From Desulfobacterales bacterium (GTDB lineage: Bacteria; Desulfobacterota; Desulfobacteria; Desulfobacterales; Desulfosalsimonadaceae), in the NCBI GenBank assembly GCA_034520365.1, contig JAXHNP010000002.1:310001-374000 (forward strand): a DNA stretch of 64,000 nt, in the 5' to 3' direction. Each line of letters starts with the position of its first letter. The first letter of the stretch is position 1. Positions 34,812-44,580 of this stretch are shown piece after piece. A program made the translations under genes and the position numbers. A model generated the notes under the pieces. It did not search any database. It saw only the letters and a list, made by a program, of their open reading frames with translations, and was not told the origin of the DNA.

Positions 34812-36707
34812 ATGATCAGTGTAGAGGGTCTGACAAAAAGTTACGGGGATCTGCTGCTTTTCGACGATGTGGCCTTTAAGGTAAATCCGGGCGAACGCGT
34901 CGGTCTGGTGGGCCGGAACGGCCATGGCAAAACCACGCTGTTTCGGATTATCATGGGCGTTGAATCCCCGGATGCCGGCCGGATCGGTGTGCCCAAAAAC
35001 TATCGGATAGGCTATGTGACCCAGAATATTGACTTTAGGGCGCACACGGTCCTTTCCGAGGGTATGCGCGGTCTTGCGCCGGATGCGTCCGGAGAACACT
35101 GGAAAGTTGAAAAAATTCTGTTCGGGCTTGGGTTTACGGCCCTTGACATGCAGCGCTCCCCCCTTGAATTCTCCGGCGGATACCAGGTACGGCTCAATCT
35201 GGCCAAAGTTCTGGTGTCAGAACCGGACATGCTGCTTCTTGACGAACCCACCAATTACCTGGATATAACCTCGATCCGCTGGATAAAGGGGTTTCTGAGA
35301 TCCTGGCCGCGGGAGGTCTTTCTGATCACCCATGACCGCAGTTTTATGGACGATGTGGTGACCCATGTGCTGGGCATTCAGCGTCGGAAGACCAAAAAAG
35401 TGCGCGGCAACACCGAAGCCTATTACGCCCGGATCGCCCAGGAAGAGGAAATTCATGAGAAAACGCGGCTTAAAAATGAGCGCCGGCAAAAGGAGATGGA
35501 GCGTTTTATCAGCCGTTTCCGGGCCAAGGCCAGGCTTGCCAACCTCGTTCAGTCGAGAATCAAGCAGCTGGACAAGCTGAAAACCCATGAGAAGCTGGAG
35601 GGTTTTAAAAACCTTGACTTTAAATTCCTGCAAAAGCCGTTTAACGGAAAATATGTCCTTGAGGCCAAGCATCTGGCATTTGCCTATTCCCGGGAAGATC
35701 CCCTGCTGATCGATGATTTCAGCCTTACCATCGGTCCCCGTGACCGGATCTGCATCATCGGCAAAAACGGGGCGGGCAAAACCACCCTGCTGCGTCTGCT
35801 GGCCGGAGACCTGGAGCCGGTTCGCGGAACCATCAGCCGCCAGCCCAACGTAGCGGCCGGTATTTTCGAGCAGACCAACATCAACACCCTGGTACCGGAG
35901 CGAACCATCGAAGAAGAGATCGGCTGCACCAATCCGGAACTTGACCGACAGGCGGTTCGTAATATCTGCGGAGCCATGATGTTTTCCGGCGATGCGGCGC
36001 TGAAAAAAATCAGCGTGCTCTCAGGGGGTGAAAAATGCCGGGTGATGCTGGGCAAGCTCTTAGGTACGCCGGTTAATTTTCTGCTCCTTGACGAGCCCAC
36101 CAATCATTTTGATTTGGAATCCACGGACGCCCTCCTGGCCGCAGTGGACGCATTTGACGGGGCGGTGGTGATGGTCACCCATAACGAGATGTTTTTGCAT
36201 GCCCTGGCCGAGCGCCTGATCGTATTCCAGGAAGATGGCATCTCTGTTTTTGAAGGCGGGTATCAGCGGTTTCTGGAAACCGTGGGCTGGGAGACTGAGG
36301 CCGCAGAGGGTGGAGAAAACCAAAAACCGGCGGAATCATCTGACGAAAGCGATAAAGCCGGGCCGGTGGATCCATCGATGGATAAAAAAACTTTCCGCCG
36401 GCTGCGTTCAACGATTATCGCCGAACGGGGCAGCGCGTTAAAACCGCTGGAGGATCGGATTGCCGGGCTTGAGGAAGCGATTGTAAACGCAGAAGCCCGG
36501 CTTGAAGCCTTGAATGAACAGATGCAGGCGGCGAGCAACAACGGGGACAGCGCCAAAATTGTTGAGCTGTCCCGGGAGATTAACAAATGCCAGCGCCGGA
36601 TTGATGAGGATTTTGAAACGCTGGAATCAGTCACTGCCGAGGCTGATCAGAAGCGGGCAGAGTTCGACGGCCGGCTGACGGAACTGGAAAGCAGAAAACC
36701 TTTCTAG
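34812..36707 (+). CDS. ABC-F family ATP-binding protein
   Basis: A 631-residue soluble protein with two ABC cassettes and no membrane part. The Walker A motifs are GRNGHGKTT (about residue 34) and GKNGAGKTT (about 318). The signatures are FSGGYQVRLNLAK and LSGGEKCRVMLGK, each followed by LLDEPTN. The inter-domain linker is charged, and a C-terminal coiled coil (about 540-625) recalls Uup/YheS. ABC-F proteins act on the ribosome to relieve stalling, or give drug resistance. Closest subtype not resolved. Its last 4 bp overlap the convergent GNAT/nitrilase gene. Confidence 0.9.
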   Translation: MISVEGLTKSYGDLLLFDDVAFKVNPGERVGLVGRNGHGKTTLFRIIMGVESPDAGRIGVPKNYRIGYVTQNIDFRAHTVLSEGMRGLAPDASGEHWKVEKILFGLGFTALDMQRSPLEFSGGYQVRLNLAKVLVSEPDMLLLDEPTNYLDITSIRWIKGFLRSWPREVFLITHDRSFMDDVVTHVLGIQRRKTKKVRGNTEAYYARIAQEEEIHEKTRLKNERRQKEMERFISRFRAKARLANLVQSRIKQLDKLKTHEKLEGFKNLDFKFLQKPFNGKYVLEAKHLAFAYSREDPLLIDDFSLTIGPRDRICIIGKNGAGKTTLLRLLAGDLEPVRGTISRQPNVAAGIFEQTNINTLVPERTIEEEIGCTNPELDRQAVRNICGAMMFSGDAALKKISVLSGGEKCRVMLGKLLGTPVNFLLLDEPTNHFDLESTDALLAAVDAFDGAVVMVTHNEMFLHALAERLIVFQEDGISVFEGGYQRFLETVGWETEAAEGGENQKPAESSDESDKAGPVDPSMDKKTFRRLRSTIIAERGSALKPLEDRIAGLEEAIVNAEARLEALNEQMQAASNNGDSAKIVELSREINKCQRRIDEDFETLESVTAEADQKRAEFDGRLTELESRKPF

Positions 36708-38239
36708 TTTTTCTTCCAGACGATCTGGTACAGGTCCAGCCGCCGGCTGCGCACATTACGGACGCTTCCCTGCTCTCTGAGTTCCTTCAGCAGATCCAGA
36801 TCCAGGTCCACCATAAGCGTCATTTCCGTGTTCGGCGTGGCCTCGGCGGAGATGGCGTCATGGGGAAAGGCAAAATCCGAGGGGGTAAAAACCGCGGACT
36901 GCGAATACTGGATATCCATGTTTTCGACGTTCGGGAGGTTTCCGACGCTGCCCGAAATCGCGGCATAGCATTCATTCTCAATGGCCCTTGCCTGGGCACA
37001 GCGCCGGACCCGCAGATACGCGTTTTTGGTGTCCGTCCAGTAGGGGATTAAGAGAATATTCATCCCTTTTTCCACCAGATACCTTGACAGCTCAGGAAAC
37101 TCCGCATCATAGCAGATCAGGATGCCCACTTTGCCGATATCGGTATTAAAAATCTTGAGCTCATCCCCGCCTTTTAACCCCCAGTACTGGGATTCATCCG
37201 GGGTGATATGGAGTTTGTACTGGCAGTCCCAGGTGCCGTCGCGCCGGCACAGATAGGAAACATTATAGAGGTTGCCGTCCCGGTACTCCGGCATGCTGCC
37301 GGCCACAATGTTAATATTGTAGCTAAGGGCCATTTTGATGAATTCATCCCGCAGGGGCTCGGTATATTCGGCCAGGGAGCGCATGGCCTCAGCCGGGTTT
37401 TCCTGGTTGAAATTTCTCATGAGCGGGGCATTTAAAAGCTCCGGGAAGAGAATCAAATCCGAATTATAGCCGGCCACCGCATCAATAAAAAACTCCGCCT
37501 GCTGCATGACATCCTCAAACCCCTGAAAGGGCCGCATCTGCCACTGCACCACCCCCAGCCGGGGATAGGCTTTTCGGCCGCCGAAAAGCGGGCGGCGCTT
37601 TTCATAATAAATATTGTTCCATTCCATGAGGATGCCGTAGGAATGCGACTGCCGGTCTTCCGGCATGTATCCCCGCATGACCTTTTTGATATGGAAGTCA
37701 TTGGCCAGCTGAAACGAGAGGACCGGATCATAGATTTCGTTGTTTCGGACTTTCTGAATATACTGCTCAGGGGTCAGTTCGTGTGAGTAATCCTTGTATC
37801 CGGGGATACGCGCCCCGAACAGGATGCCTTTCAGGTTCATCTCTTCGCAGAGCTCTTTTCTGGCATCATAGAGCCTTCGGCCAAGGCGCAGCCCCCGATA
37901 TTGCGGATGTACAAACACATCAATGCCGTAAAGCGCATCCCCGTTGGGATCATGTGAGCGCATGCGGCCGTCGCCGACCAAGTCACCATAGGCATGACGG
38001 GTTTCATACTCATCGTGATTGACCATCAACGCCAGGGCGCCGGCCACCACTTTGCCTTTATCTTCAATACATATCTGGCCTTCCGGAAACCGTTCAATCA
38101 GGGCGGCAAATTCCTCAAAATCCCATGCCCCGCCCATGGCCGGATAGACCAGCTCCATGATTTCCTTTATGTCCTGATAATCGGAAAGCCGGAGATTGCG
38201 GAGTTCAAGTTTATGTTCATATTGTTCATCAACGCTCAT
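36704..38239 (-). CDS. Fused GNAT acetyltransferase / carbon-nitrogen hydrolase
   Basis: A 511-residue two-domain protein. Residues about 10-200 are a GNAT acetyltransferase (HPQYRGLRLGRRLYDAR is the CoA loop). Residues about 220-500 are a nitrilase-superfamily C-N hydrolase with catalytic Glu (LFPELL), Lys (CQYKLHITPDE) and Cys (GILICYDAEFPE). All three catalytic residues remain. Such fusions occur in several bacterial phyla; the substrate is unknown, with an amide or deaminated metabolite likely. GGGAG lies nine bases before the ATG. It is a single-gene unit, convergent with the ABC-F gene. Confidence 0.9.
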   Translation of the reverse strand: MSVDEQYEHKLELRNLRLSDYQDIKEIMELVYPAMGGAWDFEEFAALIERFPEGQICIEDKGKVVAGALALMVNHDEYETRHAYGDLVGDGRMRSHDPNGDALYGIDVFVHPQYRGLRLGRRLYDARKELCEEMNLKGILFGARIPGYKDYSHELTPEQYIQKVRNNEIYDPVLSFQLANDFHIKKVMRGYMPEDRQSHSYGILMEWNNIYYEKRRPLFGGRKAYPRLGVVQWQMRPFQGFEDVMQQAEFFIDAVAGYNSDLILFPELLNAPLMRNFNQENPAEAMRSLAEYTEPLRDEFIKMALSYNINIVAGSMPEYRDGNLYNVSYLCRRDGTWDCQYKLHITPDESQYWGLKGGDELKIFNTDIGKVGILICYDAEFPELSRYLVEKGMNILLIPYWTDTKNAYLRVRRCAQARAIENECYAAISGSVGNLPNVENMDIQYSQSAVFTPSDFAFPHDAISAEATPNTEMTLMVDLDLDLLKELREQGSVRNVRSRRLDLYQIVWKKN

Positions 38240-38562
38240 GCAGTCATACTCCCAAAATAAAGTGGATCAGATAATAAATGCCCGGCTGTTTCTATTATAA
38301 GATAAAGCGGGCAGCGGTCAAGCAGTAAGGTAAATTTGTTCTGTCTTTTTTAGGCAGGCACGGTGGCCTGCCCTACGGCGACATGCGTCGTAGAGTCGGC
38401 CACCGTGCCGACTGTCTGTCCGTTAACAGGACTGTGGTTATGGGCTTTGCGGTTAGAACAAATTAGCCGTGGGTCAAGCAGAAACCCGATTGACATTTAA
38501 CGATTTTTGAATGTAATATAAATAGATATTGGTCAAAGGTCTACAGCTATAGGGCAGTCAAA
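38240..38562. other. Intergenic region holding an inverted-repeat element
   Basis: This 323-bp spacer separates the start of the GNAT/nitrilase gene from a plus-strand gene. No coding frame is supported. Its centre holds the nested inverted repeats described at 38333-38464. The remainder is unremarkable and must contain promoters in both directions. Confidence 0.6.
38333..38464. mobile_element. MITE-like or REP-like inverted-repeat element
   Basis: The ends AATTTGTTCT (38333-38342) and AGAACAAATT (38455-38464) are perfect 10-bp inverted repeats. Inside, GGCACGGTGGCC (38357-38368) and GGCCACCGTGCC (38398-38409) form a perfect 12-bp stem. A second near-perfect stem (CTACGGCG/CGTCGTAG) lies within that. 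The nested symmetry, small size (132 bp) and lack of a gene suggest a non-autonomous or REP-type element. No flanking duplication or second copy was confirmed in the window. Confidence 0.45.
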
Positions 38563-38811
38563 ATGAAGGAATATCGGGATATTTTTCAAACCGTGTGGGG
38601 TGTTGCTCTCCTGCTGATGGGAATCGGCGTTTTTTTCCGCGTCCCTTATCTCATGGAACAGGTGGGGGATATCGAATATTTTGTCAGCATCCTGGTGTTT
38701 ATTCGCATCTGTTTTTATCTCATCGGCATCATTTTGATCGGGGGCGGCATCAAAAAGCTCTACGGACTCTGGTATCCCGGCGGGCAGTCCAATAATGCCG
38801 GCAGCCAATAG
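38563..38811 (+). CDS. Small two-helix membrane protein
   Basis: An 82-residue protein with two predicted membrane helices (about 10-27 and 40-62) and a short polar C-terminus. AGGGCAG precedes the ATG. It lies 37 bp upstream of the GAF-PilB ATPase gene on the same strand, so it is probably co-transcribed and may be an accessory membrane partner. No family is recognised. Confidence 0.65.
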   Translation: MKEYRDIFQTVWGVALLLMGIGVFFRVPYLMEQVGDIEYFVSILVFIRICFYLIGIILIGGGIKKLYGLWYPGGQSNNAGSQ

Positions 38812-38848
38812 TTCGCTTAACAAACCCTCAAACTGAACAGGGGGAGGT

Positions 38849-41179
38849 ATGGACGCTTCCGAAAAACTCAACCAAGTCCTCAAAACCACACCTGAAGATG
38901 AAACGGATGTACATCATCTAAAATCAGAGGTTGAATACCGCACCAAGCTCCAGGAAATCAGCAACCAGATTTATGCCGCGTTTAATCTCGATGAGATACT
39001 GATCGATTTGAAAGATGATATTGTCGACCTTATCGGGGCCGAACGCATTACCATCTACTATGTGGACGGCATTAAACGGGAGTTGGTGTCAAGGTTTAAA
39101 TCCGGTGAAGAAATTTCAGAAATCCGGGTGCCCATATCAGATAAAAGCATTGCCGGCTATGCGGCCACCCATCAGCGGATGTTAAACATCAAGGATGTTT
39201 ATGACACCAACGAGTTAAGCGCTCTGGATGCCTCATTGAAATTCGATAACCGCTGGGATAAGCGCTCCGGTTTTCGCACAAGGCAGGTGCTGGTGGCCCC
39301 CATCCTGTTTAAATCCTATCTCCTTGGCGTTATCCAGCTGATCAATCGAAGGGGCGGCGGACCTTTTACGCGGCGGGATGAGGACAACCTGAAAGAACTT
39401 ACCAAGATCATGGGCATTGCCCTTTATAAACAGAAGCGCATGGCTTCGCAGGGCAAGGGCAAATTTGACTATCTTTTGGAAAATCATATCCTTACCCAGA
39501 AAGAGCTGAACAATGCCGTCTCCAAGGCCCGGGAGAAGCGGGAGCCGGTTGAAAACATCCTGATATCCGATTTCAAGATACCGAAAAAGGAAGTCGGCGT
39601 CGCATTGAGCCGGTATTTTGATTTGCCCCTTGTGGAATATAACAGCAACATGCCAATTCCCGGCGAACTGCTGCACGGGTTGAAGGTCAAGTTCATGAAA
39701 ACCAACGCCTGGGTGCCGATCCGCTCGGAAAACGGCGATATCATCATTGCCATAGACAACCCGGATGACATCCGGCGGGTGGATGAGATTAAAACGCTTT
39801 TTCCCAAAAAGAGCATTAAATTCAATGTTGCGGTCCGGGAGGATATTCTAAAGCTAATCGATCTGTTTACCTCGGAGAAGGGCCCTGCGGAGGGCTCCTC
39901 CATCGATGATATTATTTCCCAGCTCCAGGATGACGATGAGACTTTCGAAGAGGAAGCCTATGATGTGTCCGAGGAAAGCAGCGCAGTGGTGCAGCTGGTC
40001 AACAAGGTTATTCTGGATGCGAATAACCGGGGGGCTTCGGATATTCATATCGAGCCGCAGCCCGGTAAAAAAAATACCGAAGTCCGGATTCGGGTGGACG
40101 GTGCCTGCACCCTGTATCAGACGATTCCCTATAGCTATAAAAACGCGGTTATCTCCCGAATCAAGATCATGTCTGACCTGGATATCGCCGAACGCCGAAA
40201 GCCCCAGGACGGAAAAATCCGTTTTAAAAAGTACGGCGGAAAGGATATCGAACTGCGGGTGGCGACCGTGCCGACCCAAGGAGGGCTTGAGGATGTGGTC
40301 ATGCGGATTCTGGCCTCCGGCGAGCCGATTCCTTTGGATAAGATGGGGTTTTCGGATCGTAATTATGAAAACTTTATTAATGCGGTAACCAATCCTTATG
40401 GGCTGATTTTCTGCTGCGGTCCCACCGGTTCCGGGAAAACCACCACCCTGCACTCCGCCCTGGCGCATATTAATGAGGTGGATCGAAAGATCTGGACCGC
40501 GGAAGATCCGGTGGAAATCACGCAAAAGGGCTTGCGGCAGGTGCAGGTCAAACCCAAAATCGGCTATGATTTTGCCGCTGCCATGCGGGCGTTTCTGCGG
40601 GCGGATCCGGATGTGATCATGGTCGGTGAGATGCGGGACCGGGAAACCACCCAGATGGGCATTGAAGCATCGCTCACCGGTCACCTCGTGTTCTCCACGC
40701 TTCATACCAACAGCGCGCCGGAAAGTGTGACCCGATTGCTGGATATGGGCATGGACCCGTTTAATTTTGCAGATGCCCTGATCGCCATTCTGGCCCAGCG
40801 CCTGGTGCGCACACTTTGCAAAAACTGCAAGGAGCCTTATCACCCGGATAAATCCGAATATGAGGCGCTGGTGCGCGAATATGACGAAAAATTATTTAAA
40901 AAGAACGTCAATATTCCGTATTCAGACCAACTGATGCTTTACCGGCCCGCGGGCTGCGAGCAGTGTAACAATACCGGCTATCGCGGCCGCATGGGCATCC
41001 ATGAGCTCCTTGTGGCCTCGGATGCCATTAAATCGCTGATTACGAGCCGGGCGCCCATGTCTGAAATCCGGGATCAGGCCATTGCCGAGGGCATGACCAC
41101 CTTGAAGCAGGACGGCATCGAGAAAATATTTGAAGGCCACTGCGATCTCCTGGAAGTGCGCAAGGTCTGTATCAAATAA
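38849..41179 (+). CDS. GAF-domain PilB/GspE-type secretion ATPase
   Basis: A 776-residue ATPase of the type IV pilus/type II secretion family. Residues about 30-195 are a GAF sensor domain (GAERITIYYVDG). Residues about 205-340 form an MshEN-like domain, often a c-di-GMP-binding module. The motor domain has Walker A GPTGSGKTTT near residue 524, an Asp box (EDPVE) and a His box (GHLVFSTLHTN). A tetracysteine zinc site follows (LCKNCKEP, CEQCNNTGY). It should power pilin assembly or secretion. GGGGGAGG precedes the ATG closely. No pilin, PilC or PilT gene is adjacent. Confidence 0.9.
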   Translation: MDASEKLNQVLKTTPEDETDVHHLKSEVEYRTKLQEISNQIYAAFNLDEILIDLKDDIVDLIGAERITIYYVDGIKRELVSRFKSGEEISEIRVPISDKSIAGYAATHQRMLNIKDVYDTNELSALDASLKFDNRWDKRSGFRTRQVLVAPILFKSYLLGVIQLINRRGGGPFTRRDEDNLKELTKIMGIALYKQKRMASQGKGKFDYLLENHILTQKELNNAVSKAREKREPVENILISDFKIPKKEVGVALSRYFDLPLVEYNSNMPIPGELLHGLKVKFMKTNAWVPIRSENGDIIIAIDNPDDIRRVDEIKTLFPKKSIKFNVAVREDILKLIDLFTSEKGPAEGSSIDDIISQLQDDDETFEEEAYDVSEESSAVVQLVNKVILDANNRGASDIHIEPQPGKKNTEVRIRVDGACTLYQTIPYSYKNAVISRIKIMSDLDIAERRKPQDGKIRFKKYGGKDIELRVATVPTQGGLEDVVMRILASGEPIPLDKMGFSDRNYENFINAVTNPYGLIFCCGPTGSGKTTTLHSALAHINEVDRKIWTAEDPVEITQKGLRQVQVKPKIGYDFAAAMRAFLRADPDVIMVGEMRDRETTQMGIEASLTGHLVFSTLHTNSAPESVTRLLDMGMDPFNFADALIAILAQRLVRTLCKNCKEPYHPDKSEYEALVREYDEKLFKKNVNIPYSDQLMLYRPAGCEQCNNTGYRGRMGIHELLVASDAIKSLITSRAPMSEIRDQAIAEGMTTLKQDGIEKIFEGHCDLLEVRKVCIK

Positions 41180-41235
41180 GTCCCCGCCTTTAAAAACTTG
41201 TTTGCAGGAAAATCCTTGACATGATGTTTTTGTGC

Positions 41236-41252
41236 AAGTAAGTTTTACTTAT
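41236..41252. promoter_or_regulatory. Candidate TetR operator 1 (6-3-6 palindrome)
   Basis: AAGTAA (41236-41241) and TTACTT (41245-41250) form a 3-bp-spaced palindrome 25 bp before the TetR start codon. The same architecture, sharing the right arm and 12 of 15 bases of the core, recurs at 41914-41930 after the gene. Position suggests autoregulation; binding is inferred. Confidence 0.55.
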
Positions 41253-41276
41253 GAAAATTACCACTGAAGATAATAA

Positions 41277-41903
41277 ATGAATGATACCCCCAAACATACG
41301 GCTGACGCCAAACAGGCCAGGCCATCCGGGCGCACCAAGCTGGCTGATGCCCTTCGGCACCTGCTTGCGAAAAAGGATTTCAGCTCCATCACCACCGCTG
41401 AAATATCGCGGACCTCAGGGGTCAATGAATCTTTGATATATCGCTATTTCGGCGATAAGCGGGGCCTTCTGCATGCGGTGCTTGACGAGTACCTGGAAAA
41501 TTTCGTTGAGCAGGTGGATTGGGGATTAAAGGGGATTGAAGGCGCAAAGAACAAGCTGCGCAAGTATATCTGGAGCACCATTTATTTTTATGACCAGGAC
41601 CGGGTGTTTTCTAAAATCCTTCTGCTTGAAGTGCGCAACTATCCCGGCTATTTTACGAGTGAAACATACGGGATTGTCAAGCAGTATACCAACATAATGC
41701 TTGAGCTGATCGAAGACGGTGCAAAGGCGGGGGAAATCCGAGGGGACCTGGATCCCGGAACTATCCGCCAGGTTGTGCTCGGCGGCATTGAACACCTGGT
41801 CTTGCCAGCGGTTATCAATGACGGCCCGCTGGATCCGGATCTGCTTACGGATCAGTTCTGTCTGCTGATTTTTAACGGGGTCTCCGGAGAAAGAAAAAAC
41901 TAG
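41277..41903 (+). CDS. TetR family regulator of the methylmalonyl-CoA cluster (predicted)
   Basis: A 208-residue TetR protein. The helix-turn-helix is clear (LADALRHLLAKKDFSSITTAEISRTSGVNESLIYRYFGDKRGLL), with a helical ligand domain of no named family. It lies 44 bp before the methylmalonyl-CoA epimerase gene and begins the propionate/succinate gene block. Matching palindromes at 41236-41252 and 41914-41930 flank the gene, suggesting it controls both itself and the downstream operon. The ligand would plausibly be a CoA thioester. GAAG is the only ribosome-site match. Confidence 0.85.
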   Translation: MNDTPKHTADAKQARPSGRTKLADALRHLLAKKDFSSITTAEISRTSGVNESLIYRYFGDKRGLLHAVLDEYLENFVEQVDWGLKGIEGAKNKLRKYIWSTIYFYDQDRVFSKILLLEVRNYPGYFTSETYGIVKQYTNIMLELIEDGAKAGEIRGDLDPGTIRQVVLGGIEHLVLPAVINDGPLDPDLLTDQFCLLIFNGVSGERKN

Positions 41904-41913
41904 CCAAAAATGT

Positions 41914-41930
41914 ATGTAAACCTTACTTAT
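41914..41930. promoter_or_regulatory. Candidate TetR operator 2 (6-3-6 palindrome)
   Basis: ATGTAA (41914-41919) and TTACTT (41923-41928) repeat the layout and right arm of the site at 41236. It lies about 18 bp before the epimerase start codon, where a bound repressor would block the metabolic operon. Inferred from similarity of the two sites. Confidence 0.55.
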
Positions 41931-41947
41931 AACTATAGAGGTGTCCT

Positions 41948-42349
41948 ATGAAAATATTGAAAGTCGATCATTTAGGCATAGCGGTAAATGATATCCACGC
42001 GGCCAAAGCCTTCTGGACCGACATCCTGGGCCTGCCGTTTGAAGGCGAAGAAACCGTTTCCGAGCAAAAAGTTAAAACCGCTTTTTTCCCGGTGGGCGAA
42101 AGTGAGGTGGAACTTCTGGAATCCACCGAGCCGGACGGGCCGATTGCCAAATATATTGAAAAAAAAGGGCAGGGCATTCAGCACGTTGCCTTCCGGGTGG
42201 ACGATATTGCCCAGGCGCTGGCAGAGCTTAAGGAAAAAGGGGTCCGGCTGATTGATGAAACCCCGAGACAGGGGGCAGGCGGAGCGAAAATCGCTTTTTT
42301 GCATCCCAAGGCAACAAATGGCGTGCTGGTTGAACTATGTGAACGTTAG
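41948..42349 (+). CDS. mce: Methylmalonyl-CoA epimerase
   Basis: A 133-residue glyoxalase-fold enzyme that converts (S)- to (R)-methylmalonyl-CoA, linking carboxyltransfer to the mutase. Metal ligands match the family: His8 in VDHLGIAV, His in IQHVAFRV and Glu in LVELCE. Length is standard. It is placed between its predicted TetR regulator and the mutase gene, 104 bp upstream of the latter. Confidence 0.95.
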   Translation: MKILKVDHLGIAVNDIHAAKAFWTDILGLPFEGEETVSEQKVKTAFFPVGESEVELLESTEPDGPIAKYIEKKGQGIQHVAFRVDDIAQALAELKEKGVRLIDETPRQGAGGAKIAFLHPKATNGVLVELCER

Positions 42350-42453
42350 GGCTTTGGCATTGACTGGGATTATGCTATTGTCGGACAATAAATCCCGCAA
42401 GTTAAACCATACTTTACCAGAAACAGTTGATAAAATGATGATGGAGTTTAGCA

Positions 42454-44580
42454 ATGAGTGAACATCCGGATATAGAAAAATGGAAAGAGCTTGCCCAAAA
42501 GGAGCTGAAAGGTAAGTCCATAGAGGCCCTTAACCGGCAAACCCCGGAAGGCATCACCACCAAGCCGCTCTATACCCGCGAGGATCTGGAGGAGATCTCC
42601 TTTGAAAATACCCTTCCGGGAATGGCGCCCTTTGCCCGTGGGGTTCGGGCCACCATGTATACCAACCGGCCCTGGACCATTCGGCAGTATGCGGGCTTTG
42701 CCACGGCCAAGGAATCCAACGAGTTTTACCGTAGGAGTCTGGCCGCCGGCCAGAAGGGGCTCTCCATTGCCTTTGATCTGGCCACCCACCGCGGGTATGA
42801 CTCGGACCATCCGCGTGTGGCCGGCGATGTGGGTAAAGCCGGGGTGCCGGTGGATTCTGTTGAGGATATGAAGATCCTCTTCGATAGCATTCCTCTGGAT
42901 GAGATGACCGTTTCCATGACCATGAACGGCGCCGTACTGCCGATCCTTGCCGGCTATATTGTGGCGGCCGAAGAGCAGGGCGTTTCCCGGGAAAAGTTGG
43001 GAGGCACCATCCAGAACGATATTTTAAAGGAATACCTGACCCGAAACACCTATATCTATCCGCCAAAACCATCCATGCGGATCGTCTCGGACATCATCGG
43101 CTATTGCTCCAAACACATGCCTAAATACAATTCGGTCAGCATCAGCGGCTATCATATGATGGAGGCCGGTGCGGATTCGGTGCTGCAGACCGCGTTTACC
43201 CTGGCTGATGGCCTGGAATACGTAAAGACCGCGTTAAATGCCGGCTTAGACGTTGATGACTTCGCCCCCCGGCTATCCTTTTTCTTTGGTGTGGGCATGA
43301 ACTTTTTCATGGAAATCGCCATGTTGCGGGCGGCCCGCTATTTGTGGCATGAGCTGATGAAACAGTTCAATCCGAAAAATCCCAAATCGCTCATGCTGCG
43401 GACCCATGTACAGACTTCGGGCTGGAGTCTGACGCAGCAGGACCCATACAATAACATCATCCGCACCACCCTTGAATGCCTGGCGGCCGTTCTTGGCGGC
43501 ACGCAGTCGCTTCATACCAATTCATTTGATGAGGCGGTCAGCCTGCCGACAGATCTTTCCGCCCGGGTTTCCCGGAATACCCAGCTGATTGTCCAGGAAG
43601 AATCCCATGTGACGGATGTGGTTGATCCCCTGGGGGGCTCATATTATATTGAATCTTTGACGCAGTCCATTATTGAAGAAGCCAGAAAAATTATCAATGA
43701 AGTCGAGGAACTCGGCGGCATGGCCAAGGCCATTGAATCCGGCATGCCCAAAATGCGGATTGAAGAGGCCGCCGCCAGGCGGCAGGCCAAGATCGACCAG
43801 GGCCATGAGACCATCGTCGGGGTCAATAAATATCAGGTGGATGAGCAGACGGAAATCGATGTGCGGGAGATATCCGCTGCTGTGCGTGAAGAGCAGATCG
43901 CGCGTTTAAAATTCGTGCGGGAAAACCGGGATGAAGCCAAAGTCAAAGCTGCTTTGGGAAAACTCACCCAATACGCGGAATCCGGCGGCAACCTGCTGGA
44001 GGCTAGCATTGAGGCTGTCCGCGCCCGGGCCACGGTCGGAGAAATCAGTGATGCCATGGAAAAAGTTTTCGGCCGGTATGTGGCCACCACCCAGTGTATT
44101 TCCGGCGTTTATGCCTCGGAGTATCAGGATGATGAAATCATTGCTGCCATCCGGAAACGTACCGCGCAGTTTGCGGAAAAAGAAGGCCGCCGGCCGCGCA
44201 TTCTGGTCACGAAAATGGGTCAGGACGGCCATGACCGCGGAATTAAGGTGGTGGCCACCGCATTCGCGGACCTGGGCTTTGATGTAGATATCAGCCCCAT
44301 GTTCCAGACCCCGGGGGAAGCCGCCCGTATGGCGGTTGAAAATGATGTGCATGTGGTGGGCGTGTCAAGTCTTGCGGCCGGCCATAAAATCCTGGTGCCG
44401 GAGTTGATCGAAGCCCTGAAAAAAGAGGGTGCAGAAGATGTGCTCGTGGTGGTCGGCGGAATTATTCCGCCGGCGGATTATGAGTTTTTGTATAACAGCG
44501 GTGTGTCCAAGGTATTCGGGCCGGGCACGCAGGTGACCGAATCCGCCAATCAGGTTTTAAACGCTCTGGAACAGCGCTGA
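42454..44580 (+). CDS. scpA: Methylmalonyl-CoA mutase, single-chain
   Basis: A 708-residue adenosylcobalamin enzyme that isomerises methylmalonyl-CoA and succinyl-CoA. The N-terminal TIM barrel binds substrate ([30 protein letters not shown]). The C-terminal flavodoxin-like B12 domain has the lower-ligand motif DGHDRG (His near residue 593) and GGIIPPADY. Both parts are in one chain, so it should be the active homodimer/alpha type. GGAG precedes the ATG. Its TGA overlaps the meaB start (TGATG), implying coupled translation of enzyme and chaperone. Confidence 0.96.
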   Translation: MSEHPDIEKWKELAQKELKGKSIEALNRQTPEGITTKPLYTREDLEEISFENTLPGMAPFARGVRATMYTNRPWTIRQYAGFATAKESNEFYRRSLAAGQKGLSIAFDLATHRGYDSDHPRVAGDVGKAGVPVDSVEDMKILFDSIPLDEMTVSMTMNGAVLPILAGYIVAAEEQGVSREKLGGTIQNDILKEYLTRNTYIYPPKPSMRIVSDIIGYCSKHMPKYNSVSISGYHMMEAGADSVLQTAFTLADGLEYVKTALNAGLDVDDFAPRLSFFFGVGMNFFMEIAMLRAARYLWHELMKQFNPKNPKSLMLRTHVQTSGWSLTQQDPYNNIIRTTLECLAAVLGGTQSLHTNSFDEAVSLPTDLSARVSRNTQLIVQEESHVTDVVDPLGGSYYIESLTQSIIEEARKIINEVEELGGMAKAIESGMPKMRIEEAAARRQAKIDQGHETIVGVNKYQVDEQTEIDVREISAAVREEQIARLKFVRENRDEAKVKAALGKLTQYAESGGNLLEASIEAVRARATVGEISDAMEKVFGRYVATTQCISGVYASEYQDDEIIAAIRKRTAQFAEKEGRRPRILVTKMGQDGHDRGIKVVATAFADLGFDVDISPMFQTPGEAARMAVENDVHVVGVSSLAAGHKILVPELIEALKKEGAEDVLVVVGGIIPPADYEFLYNSGVSKVFGPGTQVTESANQVLNALEQR

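Noticed and set aside
39854-40843. 329-codon open frame antisense to the GAF-PilB gene
   Set aside because: It lies wholly under a clearly coding ATPase domain, and its translation has the His/Gly/Ile-rich look of a shadow frame.
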